Below, one piece after another: positions 5,756 through 13,443 of a stretch of 13,443 bases of DNA. The notes below the pieces were generated by a model that saw only the letters and a list, made by a program, of their open reading frames with translations, searched no databases and was not told the DNA's origin. The translations under genes and the position numbers were made by a program. Positions within the stretch are counted from its first letter, which is position 1; each line of letters begins with the position of its first letter. The stretch is from an uncultured Acidimicrobiaceae bacterium (GTDB taxonomy: Bacteria; Actinomycetota; Acidimicrobiia; Acidimicrobiales; Bog-793), in contig CAIVND010000043.1 of assembly GCA_903907185.1 (NCBI GenBank), forward strand, positions 1-13,443, read 5' to 3'.

Positions 5756-8221
5756 GTGGCAGATCACTATGACGTTCAGAGAGCTGAGACGCGCTGGCAA
5801 CAGCGTTGGATCGACGAGGGCACCTACCAGATCGAAAATGACGATCCCCGGCCGCCGTACTACGTGCTCTCCATGTATCCCTATCCGAGCGGCCAAGCCC
5901 ACCAAGGACATGTGAGGAACTACACCTTCGGTGACGTGCTCGTGCGCTTCCGGACCATGCAGGGCTTTGGCGTTCTCTCCCCGTTTGGCTTCGACTCGTT
6001 CGGCCTGCCAGCAGAGAACGCTGCAATCAAGGGCGGCGCGCACCCACTCGAATACACCGAGGCTCGCATCGCCGAGCTCAAGGCAAGCGTGCTCCGTCTC
6101 GGTGCGGTCTATGACTGGCGGCGGGAGATTCGAAGTCATGACCCGGAGTACATCCGATTTAACCAAGTCATCTTCACTCATCTGTTCAAAAACGATCTCG
6201 CCTATCGCAAGGGCGGGTTGGTGAACTGGTGCCCGGGATGCCAGACAGTTCTTGCGAATGAACAGGTCGAGAGCGATGGCACCTGCGAACGATCCCACGA
6301 CATTGTCGAACGGCGCAGCCTCGAACAGTGGTTCCTCCGGATTACCAACTATGCGGATGACCTTCTCGATGCCATTGAGGATCTGGATTGGCCGGAACGG
6401 GTAAAGACAATGCAGCGGAACTGGATCGGCAGATCCGAGGGAGCTCGTATCAACTTTGTCGTAGAGGGACACAGTGACACAACGATCGAGGTGTACACCA
6501 CCCGTCCCGACACGGGATTCGGTGCCACCTATCTCGTGCTTGCCCCTGAACATCCACTCGTCGAGAGCTGCACGACACTCGAACAGACGGCTGAGGTCGA
6601 CCTGCTGAAAACCCTCGCGTCGACCGAATCCGATATCGAACGTCAATCGACCGAGGGCGCACTTGAAAAGCGTGGCGCCTTTACCGGAAGTTATGCAATC
6701 AATCCGTTCAACGGAGCACGTATTCCGATCTACATCGCAGACTATGTTCTCGCAAGCTACGGCACCGGCGCCATCATGGCCGTACCGGCCGAGGATGAGC
6801 GTGACTTTGAATTCGCAAAAATCTATGGTCTCCCGATCATCGAGACGGTCGAACGTCCTCCAGAACTCGGCGAAGGTGCCTACGCTGGCGATGGAAGACA
6901 CATCAACTCCGGTTTCCTCGATGGCCTTCGGATCGCCGAAGCCAAGTCACGTGCCATCGACTGGCTCGAGGAGAAGGGCGTTGGCACCCGTTCGGTGCAG
7001 TACCGCCTGCGCGACTGGCTTATTAGCCGTCAGCGCTACTGGGGCTGTCCGATCCCCATCGTCTACTGCGAGACCGATGGAGTGGTAGCCGTTCCCGAGG
7101 ACCAGCTTCCCATCCTTTTGCCCACCGACGTTGAGTTCCTTCCAACCGGCGAATCACCACTCAAAAAACATGAGGGCTTTCTTCATACTACCTGTCCAAC
7201 CTGTGGCGGACCCGCACGGCGCGAGACCGACACCATGGATACCTTCGTCGACTCCTCCTGGTACTTCCTGCGGTTCACTGACCCGTTCAATTCCGCGACG
7301 CCGGTGAACTTCGAGGCAGCGCGCAATTTCATGCCCGTCGATCAGTACATCGGCGGCATCACTCACGCCATCATGCACCTGCTCTACGCAAGGTTCTTTA
7401 CCCGGGCGCTCGGTGATGTTGGACTCTCACCGGCCGAGATCACCGAGCCCTTCTCGCAGCTCTTCTGCCAGGGCATGATCCGTCTCGGTGGGAAGGCGAT
7501 GTCCAAATCACGGGGAAACGTCATCTCCCCCAATGACTACTTTGCGAGTGTCGGCGCCGATGCGCTCCGGCTCTTTCACCTGTTTGTTGGCCCGCCGATT
7601 GAGGATATCGATTGGGGTGATCAGACCGATGAGATCATCGATGGCTGCTCACGCTATCTCCGTCGAGTCTGGCGCCTTGCTACCGATGACGATTCCACTG
7701 AAGACGCAGTCGTCGCCGATGCGAAAGACCCAGCGACCGAAACAGCACTGCTCAAAAAGACAATGCACCAGGTGATCATGAAGGTCACCGACGATATCGG
7801 TCGCTACGGATTCAACACGGCGGTCGCAGAGTGCATGTCTCTTACTAACGCAATTACTCGCGCCATCCGTACGGACGTTGAACGACCCCAGATCGATGAG
7901 GCGATCGATGTCCTTCTCCGTCTCCTGGCACCGATGGTCCCCCACCTCACCGCTGAAGCCTACGAGGTGCGACATGGCGAGCACATTCATCAACAGCCTT
8001 GGCCGATCGCCGATCCAGCGCTCGCCGCAGATGATCGGGTCATCATGGCTGCTCAAGTTAATGGCAAGTTACGCGATCGAATCGAGGTCGATGCACAGAT
8101 CACGGAGGAGGACGCTATTGCTGTTGGGATGGCCTCTCCCCTCGTGCTCGCCGCTCTCGATGGAAAGACACCAAAGCGCATCATTGCGAAACCACCACGT
8201 TTGGTGAACTTCGTCTGCTGA
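5756..8221 (+). CDS. leuS: leucyl-tRNA synthetase
   Basis: 821 residues; charges tRNA-Leu with leucine (class Ia, cytoplasm). The order of parts is standard. The HIGH box is PYPSG..HQGH (49-52). A zinc-type Cys cluster sits at C159/C162/C177. The CP1 editing domain has TTRPDT (248-253) and the conserved aspartate D347 in AVPAEDERD, where the histidine found in many LeuRS proteins is replaced by Glu. DWLISRQRYWGCPIP (420-434) follows, then a second CxxC (480-483), the KMSKS loop as AMSKS (581-585, with the catalytic second lysine K584 kept), an anticodon-binding domain, and a C-terminal domain ending KPPRLVNFVC. Its length is a little under E. coli LeuRS (860), and nothing essential looks lost. 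Start is GTG 5756 with no clear ribosome site. It converges with the M24 peptidase gene, with 14 bp between stops. Confidence 0.98.
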   Translation: MADHYDVQRAETRWQQRWIDEGTYQIENDDPRPPYYVLSMYPYPSGQAHQGHVRNYTFGDVLVRFRTMQGFGVLSPFGFDSFGLPAENAAIKGGAHPLEYTEARIAELKASVLRLGAVYDWRREIRSHDPEYIRFNQVIFTHLFKNDLAYRKGGLVNWCPGCQTVLANEQVESDGTCERSHDIVERRSLEQWFLRITNYADDLLDAIEDLDWPERVKTMQRNWIGRSEGARINFVVEGHSDTTIEVYTTRPDTGFGATYLVLAPEHPLVESCTTLEQTAEVDLLKTLASTESDIERQSTEGALEKRGAFTGSYAINPFNGARIPIYIADYVLASYGTGAIMAVPAEDERDFEFAKIYGLPIIETVERPPELGEGAYAGDGRHINSGFLDGLRIAEAKSRAIDWLEEKGVGTRSVQYRLRDWLISRQRYWGCPIPIVYCETDGVVAVPEDQLPILLPTDVEFLPTGESPLKKHEGFLHTTCPTCGGPARRETDTMDTFVDSSWYFLRFTDPFNSATPVNFEAARNFMPVDQYIGGITHAIMHLLYARFFTRALGDVGLSPAEITEPFSQLFCQGMIRLGGKAMSKSRGNVISPNDYFASVGADALRLFHLFVGPPIEDIDWGDQTDEIIDGCSRYLRRVWRLATDDDSTEDAVVADAKDPATETALLKKTMHQVIMKVTDDIGRYGFNTAVAECMSLTNAITRAIRTDVERPQIDEAIDVLLRLLAPMVPHLTAEAYEVRHGEHIHQQPWPIADPALAADDRVIMAAQVNGKLRDRIEVDAQITEEDAIAVGMASPLVLAALDGKTPKRIIAKPPRLVNFVC

Positions 8222-8235
8222 GGAACCTGGAGCGG

Positions 8236-9378
8236 CTATGCCTCGACGATGTGAAGGGCGTGGTCGACTTGGTTACAGCGAATCGTGCCTTCGGTGTGCG
8301 CAACGATAATGTCCTCGATCCGCACGCCCATGCGGCCGGGAAGATAGATGCCGGGCTCGACAGAAAATGCATGACCGGAGACGATCTTGGTCTCGTTGCC
8401 CCCTGTCATGTAGGGATCCTCATGCTCCTCGATCCCGATCCCGTGACCGATCCGATGGATGAAATATTGCCCGTAACCACCATCATCGATCAACTTTCGA
8501 CCGATACCGTCGATCGAGGCACATGTTGCGCCAAGTTCCACACCCGCAACCGCCGCGGCCTGCGCGGCCTCAAGCACGTCATAGAGCTCGACCAGCTCCG
8601 GCGAGGGTTGGCCGGTGACGACCGTGCGGGTGATATCTGAGCAATATCCCACCTCATATCCGCCGTAGAAGGTTCCGCCGAAATCACAGACGACGGTCTC
8701 GCTCGAGCCGATGATCCGCTCCCCCGCCTCGTGGTGGGGACTTGCCGCATTCGGGCCCGATCCAACGATCGCGAAGTTCACCTTTGCGTGTCCAGCATCA
8801 CGGAGTCGCTGACCTATCGCGGCGGACACCGATGCCTCCGTACAGCCGAGCAGCGGTATCTCGCCGCTCAACAACGAAGCGGCAACAAGGTCGGCCGCGG
8901 CTCCAGCACGCTTGAGCATGGTGATCTCAAAGTCGTCTTTAACAGCGCGGATCGCACCGGTCACCTTTGAGGCGCGATCAAAGGAGGCCGACGGCAGATG
9001 GGACTGGATACCGAGAAGAAGTCCCGCCCACATCCGATCGGAGACACCAATGCGTTTCGCAGCGCCGACGAGATCCGCGATGAGGCCAACAGCATCCTCG
9101 CCCTCTCGCCACGGACGAAGCTCAAAGAGCGCAGGATCCTCGTGAACCCTCGGAGCTTCAAGTTCGGGCACGACCAGGATCGCATCCGCGTCACGCGACA
9201 GCACGAGGACAGTAGGTCGTTCAAGGGGCATGGCCTCGTAGCCACTTAGCCACGGAAGGTCTGCGCCAATTGAGAGCAGGAGAACGTCGAACCCATCGCG
9301 CGCCATCGCCGCCCGAACGCGAGCAAGGCGCATTTGGCGTGATGTGGAGATCGCCCGGTCATCGACGGTGTCGGTCAT
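8236..9378 (-). CDS. Xaa-Pro aminopeptidase-like M24 metallopeptidase
   Basis: 380 residues: an N-terminal creatinase-like domain (about 1-140) and a C-terminal pita-bread catalytic domain. All five metal ligands of the M24B family are in place: D232 (VVCDFGG), D248 (CSDITRT), H312 (HRIGHGIG), E341 (FSVEPGIY) and E355 (VRIEDIIV). It should bind two divalent metals and cleave the first residue from peptides with proline second. Aminopeptidase and dipeptidase (PepQ-like) activities cannot be told apart from sequence. Its ATG (9376-9378) overlaps the TGA of the LipB-LipA gene as ATGA, so translation is probably coupled and it is the last gene of the operon. A functional link to lipoate is not evident; it may just share the transcript. 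Confidence 0.92.
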   Translation of the reverse strand: MTDTVDDRAISTSRQMRLARVRAAMARDGFDVLLLSIGADLPWLSGYEAMPLERPTVLVLSRDADAILVVPELEAPRVHEDPALFELRPWREGEDAVGLIADLVGAAKRIGVSDRMWAGLLLGIQSHLPSASFDRASKVTGAIRAVKDDFEITMLKRAGAAADLVAASLLSGEIPLLGCTEASVSAAIGQRLRDAGHAKVNFAIVGSGPNAASPHHEAGERIIGSSETVVCDFGGTFYGGYEVGYCSDITRTVVTGQPSPELVELYDVLEAAQAAAVAGVELGATCASIDGIGRKLIDDGGYGQYFIHRIGHGIGIEEHEDPYMTGGNETKIVSGHAFSVEPGIYLPGRMGVRIEDIIVAHTEGTIRCNQVDHALHIVEA

Positions 9379-11069
9379 GCAGTAACGCGTACCTCATTGG
9401 ACGCTGCCGCGGCCTGCTTTGCGTGGTAGCTCGATCGGGTAAGCGGTGAGGCCTCAACATGTGCAAATCCCATCGAGCGTGCGATTGCTCCAACCTCGTC
9501 GAACTCCTCGGGCGTCCAGTACCGAACGACCGGGAGGTGCTTGGCTGAGGGCCGTAGATACTGCCCAATGGTCACGATGTCGACGCCGACTGAGGCAAGG
9601 TCTCTGAGTGCCGCGACCACCTCGTCAAGCTCCTCACCCATGCCAAGGATGATCCCCGACTTCGTTGTCAGACCAGCTGCCTTCGCGCGAGCGAGCACCG
9701 AGAGTGATCTCGCATACGAGGCTGAGGGACGCGCTGCTCGCTGAAGTCGGAGCACGGTCTCGAGGTTGTGGTTCAAAATCTCTGGGCGAGCATCGAAGAT
9801 CGTCGAGAGCGAGGAGTCTTTCCCTTTGCAGTCAGAGATCAGTACCTCGATCTGCGTCGTTGGACACTCGTCTCTTACCGCCGCGATCGTCTCGGCAAAC
9901 GCTCCGGCACCACCATCGTCGAGGTCGTCTCGTGCGACCGTCGTAATGACCGCAAAGGAGAGCCCCATTGCTCGGACAGCCTCAGCGACGCGACGGGGCT
10001 CTTTGGGATCGAGAGCGAGAGGGTGCCGTGTATCGACAAGGCAGAATCCACAGGCACGCGTGCAACGCTCGCCATTGATCATGAACGTAGCAGTACCATC
10101 AGCCCAGCAGTCATAGATGTTTGGACAGCCGGCCTCTTCGCAGACGGTAATGAGATCGAGCGATCGCATGGTCTTGCGCAAACTGAGGTAGTCCTCGCCC
10201 ATCTCCGCCTCAACTCGCAGCCATGCTGGCTTTCGTTGAGTGATCGCGACCGCGGTCGAGGTATTCACACCGGCCGATGCGAGTCGTCGATGAGAGGCCG
10301 GCGGGCGCTGCACAAACTCCACAGGAACCATCTCTGGCCCCGGCTCTGACAGAGAATCAATCGGGATTGCGCCAACCGATGAAACGGTGTCGGGGGCCGT
10401 TGCGTTTTGGCGTTCGATCGTACGCGGAAGGTCAACAGATTCACCAAGTAATCGACTCGCTCGGTTGGCGATCACATCGATGACCTGTTCCATGGTCACA
10501 TCAACGCCCTCCTGGGCGATTGAAGTGATCTGGCAGTCGGCAATTCCACAGGGAACAATGTGATCAAACATCGACATCTCGGGATCGACATTGAGCGCAA
10601 AACCATGCATCGTGCGACCGCGAGAGACGCGAACACCGATCGCACAGATCTTCCGTGGCTCTTCAGTACCCGAGATGATCCATACCCCAGGATGATCGTC
10701 GCGCCGACCGGCGCCATTGACGCCAAGTTCGGTGAGCGAGTCGATGATTAGTTGCTCGATCGTGTGTACATAGTCGGGGATGACCCGTGGCCGCATGGTG
10801 ATCGAAAGGATTGGGTACCCAACAAGTTGACCAGGACCGTGATAGGTAATGTCACCACCACGATCGGAGTCGACAAGATCAGCGCCAAGTGCTTCAACAT
10901 CCGCGAGGAGATGTTCAGGCTTAGCGCGTACACCTTTGGTATAGACGTGCGGATGTTCTAACAGCAGGAGGTAGTCCTCCTGTGATCGGAAGAGCGCATG
11001 CTGCAGTGCATGCGCATCCCGATAGCGCACACGCCCGAGCCAGCGAACCCGAAGAGGACGCTGACTCAT
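9375..11069 (-). CDS. lipBA: LipB-LipA fusion: octanoyltransferase and lipoyl synthase in one chain
   Basis: 564 residues joining two enzymes normally made separately. Residues 1 to about 215 are LipB, which moves octanoate from octanoyl-ACP to a lipoyl-domain lysine: RGGDITYHGPGQLVGYPI (70-87), catalytic K140 (RKICAIGVR) and C174 (VPCGI), matching the Cys/Lys pair of known LipB. Residues about 216-280 form a Pro/Ser-rich linker. Residues about 280-555 are LipA, a radical-SAM enzyme that inserts two sulfurs: auxiliary cluster CX4CX5C (C310, C315, C321), radical-SAM CX3CX2C (C336, C340, C343) and the C-terminal RSSY motif (545-548), whose serine ligates the auxiliary cluster. All key residues of both halves are present and the frame is unbroken, so both should work. 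It lies 27 nt after the E2 gene and overlaps the M24 gene by 4 nt. No strong Shine-Dalgarno precedes ATG 11069. Confidence 0.96.
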   Translation of the reverse strand: MSQRPLRVRWLGRVRYRDAHALQHALFRSQEDYLLLLEHPHVYTKGVRAKPEHLLADVEALGADLVDSDRGGDITYHGPGQLVGYPILSITMRPRVIPDYVHTIEQLIIDSLTELGVNGAGRRDDHPGVWIISGTEEPRKICAIGVRVSRGRTMHGFALNVDPEMSMFDHIVPCGIADCQITSIAQEGVDVTMEQVIDVIANRASRLLGESVDLPRTIERQNATAPDTVSSVGAIPIDSLSEPGPEMVPVEFVQRPPASHRRLASAGVNTSTAVAITQRKPAWLRVEAEMGEDYLSLRKTMRSLDLITVCEEAGCPNIYDCWADGTATFMINGERCTRACGFCLVDTRHPLALDPKEPRRVAEAVRAMGLSFAVITTVARDDLDDGGAGAFAETIAAVRDECPTTQIEVLISDCKGKDSSLSTIFDARPEILNHNLETVLRLQRAARPSASYARSLSVLARAKAAGLTTKSGIILGMGEELDEVVAALRDLASVGVDIVTIGQYLRPSAKHLPVVRYWTPEEFDEVGAIARSMGFAHVEASPLTRSSYHAKQAAAASNEVRVTA

Positions 11070-11096
11070 GACGTGTACCGACGAGACAGGATGGAC

Positions 11097-12482
11097 TTAC
11101 AGCTCTGCAGACCAGTCGCGAGTCTCGAGAACAGTCGCGAGATCGCGCATGAACAGTGCTGCATATCCGCCATCGACCGCACGGTGGTCAAATGACAGCG
11201 CCAGAATTCCAACAGAGTGGATAGCAATGGACTCTGATCCATCGGGAAGCACCACGACCACTGGACGACGCTTCACACCGTCAGTTGACAAGATGGCAAC
11301 CTGCGGCTGAGCGATGATCGGAATCGTCATGTAGGTGCCATACGGTCCGGGGTTCGTAATGGAGAACGTTCCTCCCGTGATGTCATCGGCAGATAGCTTG
11401 CGTGACCTCGCACGCGAGGCAAGATCAGCGATCGAGCGAGCAATGCCACGCAGCGACTGTCCATCGGCGTTGTGAACAACGGGAACGATGAGTCCCTCAG
11501 TTCCAAGGTCAACGGCGTAGCCGAGGTGAATATCCCGGTGGATGATCAGCGTGTTCTCGCCGACTGATGAGTTCAGATGGGGATAGTCACGGAGCACATC
11601 GACGACCGCTCGAGAGATAAACGGGAGATAGTTGAGACTGACGCCCTCTTCTGCCTTAAAGCGATCCTTGTTCGCAGCGCGCACCCGATCGATATTTTCG
11701 AAATCGACCTCACGTGCGATCAGCGTATGTGCGCTGGTTGCCTTCGAACGAACCATGTGTTCAGCAGTTACCCGACGGATCGCTGAGAACGGAATCACCT
11801 CATCGCGAACACCAAGAGGCGGCGGGGGCGTTGTCAGACCGACGGCAGGACCAGCAGATGGTGCAGGCGCAGCAACCGGTGGCTGAGCAACGGGAGCCGG
11901 AGCCGCAGGCGCAGGCGCAGGCGAGGCAGCGACTGGAGATGCAGCGCGAGTATCGATGAAGTTCAGAACATCATCTCGAGTGATTCTGCCGCCCATTCCT
12001 GTCCCAGGAATTGCGCCCGCATCCAGACTGTTCTCCGAAATGAGTTTGCGCACAACGGGTGACAGAAGTGCGCCTCGAGTACCGGAACTGCCAGAGGCGA
12101 CAGGTGCCGGAGCAGGAGCTGGTGCCGGAGCTGGAGCTGGTGCCGGAGCTGGAGCTGGAGCTGGTGCCGGAGCAGGAGCTGGAGCTGGTGCTGGTGCTGG
12201 TGCTGGTGCCGGAGCCTCAGTCGGGGTAGTTGAGGGGGCGGCGCCATCGGCAGCGCCGATCACAGCCAAACGGGCGCCGACATCAACTGTCGCGCCCTCC
12301 TCCACCAAGATCTCGGTCAGGACTCCGGCGGCCGGTGAGGGCACCTCAGAGTCGACCTTGTCCGTTGATACCTCAAAAAGAGGCTCATCTTGGACGACAT
12401 TGTCGCCGACCTTTTTGAGCCAACGAACGATTGTTCCTTCAGTTACCGTCTCGCCGAGTTGCGGCATCGTGATATCAGCCAA
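11097..12482 (-). CDS. sucB: 2-oxo acid dehydrogenase E2 (dihydrolipoamide acyltransferase, SucB/DlaT type)
   Basis: 461 residues. One lipoyl domain (1-76) carries the lipoylated lysine K42 in STDKVDSEVPSP. Then come a 38-residue Ala-Pro linker (90-127), an E1/E3-binding domain (about 137-175, SPVVRKLISEN...GGRITRDDVLNFI), a second Ala/Pro-rich linker (about 181-222), and the acyltransferase core (about 225-461) with the catalytic HRAVDG (H433, D437). The acyl group specificity is not readable: actinobacterial genes of this type are named both sucB and dlaT/aceF, and one E2 may serve pyruvate and 2-oxoglutarate complexes. The start is TTG 12482, giving the family N-terminus MADITMPQLGETVTEG. 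GGAAGGGG sits 8 nt before it, inside the end of lpd, and the genes overlap by 8 nt. Next in the operon is lipBA, whose product would lipoylate K42. Confidence 0.93.
   Translation of the reverse strand: MADITMPQLGETVTEGTIVRWLKKVGDNVVQDEPLFEVSTDKVDSEVPSPAAGVLTEILVEEGATVDVGARLAVIGAADGAAPSTTPTEAPAPAPAPAPAPAPAPAPAPAPAPAPAPAPAPAPAPAPVASGSSGTRGALLSPVVRKLISENSLDAGAIPGTGMGGRITRDDVLNFIDTRAASPVAASPAPAPAAPAPVAQPPVAAPAPSAGPAVGLTTPPPPLGVRDEVIPFSAIRRVTAEHMVRSKATSAHTLIAREVDFENIDRVRAANKDRFKAEEGVSLNYLPFISRAVVDVLRDYPHLNSSVGENTLIIHRDIHLGYAVDLGTEGLIVPVVHNADGQSLRGIARSIADLASRARSRKLSADDITGGTFSITNPGPYGTYMTIPIIAQPQVAILSTDGVKRRPVVVVLPDGSESIAIHSVGILALSFDHRAVDGGYAALFMRDLATVLETRDWSAEL
12102..12215 (-). repeat. hexanucleotide tandem repeat coding an Ala-Pro linker
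   Basis: 114 bp made of 19 six-base units (plus-strand GGAGCT, GGTGCT, GGAGCA, GGTGCC variants), each coding Ala-Pro. The result is the stiff, extended linker that lets the E2 lipoyl domain swing between active sites. Synonymous differences between units show it is not a fresh expansion, though runs of identical units remain. Confidence 0.95.
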
Positions 12483-13443
12483 CGTGGAGACCCCTTCCTG
12501 TGAGAGCTATGACCGTTTCGCCGAAGGTCTCGGAGAGGGACGGATGTGGTTGAATAAACTGTGCGATCTCATCTGGGGTGGCCTCCCAGTTGATTGCGAG
12601 ATATGCCTGACCCAGCTGCTCGGTAACCCATGGGCCGACCATGTGTACGCCAAGGAGACGTCCAGCCCGACCATCTGATGTCTTCTCAGCGATGACTTTG
12701 ACCATGCCCTCGGTTTCACCGATAATGCGGGCGCGACCATTTCCTCCGAATGGATCTTTCTTTACGATGACCTCATAACCTGCGGCAACGGCACCCTCTT
12801 CGGTCATTCCGCAGAACGAGACCTCGGGATAGCAGTAGATGCACCAAGGAACGTTGCGATAGTCAACGGGTACCGCTGGCTCCTGCATGATCTCCTTGAT
12901 GACAAGAACTGCCTCGGCGAAGCCAACATGAGCAAGCTGGGGAGTATTGACAACGTCGCCAACGGCAAATACTCCATCGACGCCGGTTCGCATCCATTCA
13001 TCGACTCGAACAAAACCCCGTTCGTCGACCACGACGCCTGTGCCCTCACCAAGAAGATCATCCGAGTATGGACGACGCCCGACTGAGACGATCACCGCAT
13101 CGACATCTACTCGCTCGTTGTCACCAAAGATGACCGTGGTGCCGTTGGCGCGCGGCTCATGACCTTGGACAGAGACACCCGTGCGGACCGTAATGCCCCG
13201 CTTCTCGAACGATCGCACCACGACATTCGCAACATCTTTGTCACAGCCCGGCAGAATTCCGGGCATCGCCTCCAACAATGTGACCTTCGATCCGAGGTCA
13301 GCCATCATCGAGGCAAACTCACAGCCAATCGCGCCGCCACCAATTACCACGACAGAGGCAGGGATGGTGTCGAGATCAAGCACCTCATCAGAGGTCAAGA
13401 TGACCTTGCCATCGGGCTGAAAGGCCGGAATGACTCGAGGGGC
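12475..13443 (-). CDS. lpd: dihydrolipoamide dehydrogenase (E3), N-terminal part outside window
   Basis: About 322 residues are visible, against 460-470 for a full E3, and the frame stays open to the window edge (APRVIPAFQPDGKVILTSDEVLDLD), so the gene begins beyond it. E3 reoxidises the dihydrolipoyl arm of E2 with FAD and NAD+. Visible parts are the NAD-binding loop VVIGGGAIGCEFASMM, the FAD-contact segment GVFAVGDVV, and the dimerisation domain ending in the catalytic His-Glu pair (QPHPSLSETFGE). The redox-active CxxxxC disulfide and first FAD loop would lie in the missing part. A TTG at 13398 is internal, not a real start. The stop overlaps the TTG start of sucB by 8 nt, so the two are probably translationally coupled. 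Confidence 0.95.
   Translation of the reverse strand, partial: APRVIPAFQPDGKVILTSDEVLDLDTIPASVVVIGGGAIGCEFASMMADLGSKVTLLEAMPGILPGCDKDVANVVVRSFEKRGITVRTGVSVQGHEPRANGTTVIFGDNERVDVDAVIVSVGRRPYSDDLLGEGTGVVVDERGFVRVDEWMRTGVDGVFAVGDVVNTPQLAHVGFAEAVLVIKEIMQEPAVPVDYRNVPWCIYCYPEVSFCGMTEEGAVAAGYEVIVKKDPFGGNGRARIIGETEGMVKVIAEKTSDGRAGRLLGVHMVGPWVTEQLGQAYLAINWEATPDEIAQFIQPHPSLSETFGETVIALTGRGLHVG

Noticed and set aside
5435..6901. 488-codon open frame on the minus strand
   Set aside because: It lies antisense to the end of the MFS gene and the first half of leuS, both strongly supported; the peptide shows no domain and follows their codon bias.
8222..8235. Terminator between leuS and the M24 gene
   Set aside because: The gap is only 14 bp and has no hairpin; any termination signal would have to lie inside the coding regions.
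9768..10349. 193-codon plus-strand frame
   Set aside because: Antisense to the LipA half of the fusion, which carries all expected catalytic residues.
11956..12678. 240-codon plus-strand frame with a Gly-Ala repeat
   Set aside because: Antisense reading of the Ala-Pro hexamer repeat in E2; the Gly-Ala run is a by-product.
1..13443. CRISPR array or complete insertion sequence
   Set aside because: No regularly spaced repeats with spacers and no transposase frame were seen; the only mobile-element trace is the recombinase remnant.

Overview
The window looks like a chromosomal segment of a moderately GC-rich actinobacterium. The evidence is GTG and TTG start codons, short or overlapping gene junctions, a probable leaderless start, and an E2–lipB–lipA gene order like that of mycobacteria (dlaT, one gene, lipB, lipA). 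The order Acidimicrobiales (for example Ferrimicrobium-like iron oxidisers) is my best guess, but it is an inference from general character. No taxonomic marker search could be run.

Left part (1–4105) is accessory and scarred. It holds the 3' end of an unrecognised gene (3–179), a small PilZ protein (393–722), a 5'-truncated tyrosine recombinase (748–1170), and an unrecognised minus-strand gene (1182–1667). That last gene faintly resembles archaeal CTP-dependent riboflavin kinases (DUF120), and a perfect 14-bp inverted repeat brackets its likely start codon. A tRNA-Ala(GGC) gene (1797–1869, minus) follows, with a tRNA-like D-arm remnant just upstream. A recombinase fragment near the 3' end of a tRNA is the usual footprint of an old integrated element. 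Next comes a 450-bp gene-free stretch whose AT-rich second half is rich in inverted repeats. It leads into a secreted CAP-like protein that is cut off and joined out of frame to a GGDEF (diguanylate cyclase-type) fragment. A lipoprotein gene (3419–4105, minus) closes this part.

Middle part (4360–8221, plus) carries an MFS exporter and leuS, the leucyl-tRNA synthetase. leuS is probably translated from a leaderless mRNA.

Right part (8236–13443, all minus) reads as one operon running toward leuS: lpd (E3, cut by the window edge), a 2-oxo acid dehydrogenase E2, a natural LipB–LipA fusion, and an M24 Xaa-Pro peptidase. Gene junctions are an 8-nt overlap, a 27-nt gap and a 4-nt ATGA overlap. The first three genes form a lipoate module. 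LipB moves octanoate from octanoyl-ACP to the E2 lipoyl domain, LipA inserts the two sulfurs, E2 carries the acyl group, and E3 reoxidises the dihydrolipoyl arm. The peptidase appears to be a coupled passenger.

I see no CRISPR array, no complete insertion sequence and no convincing new multi-gene system. The most unusual items are the LipB–LipA fusion, the hairpin-bracketed DUF120-like gene, and the CAP/GGDEF out-of-frame junction.
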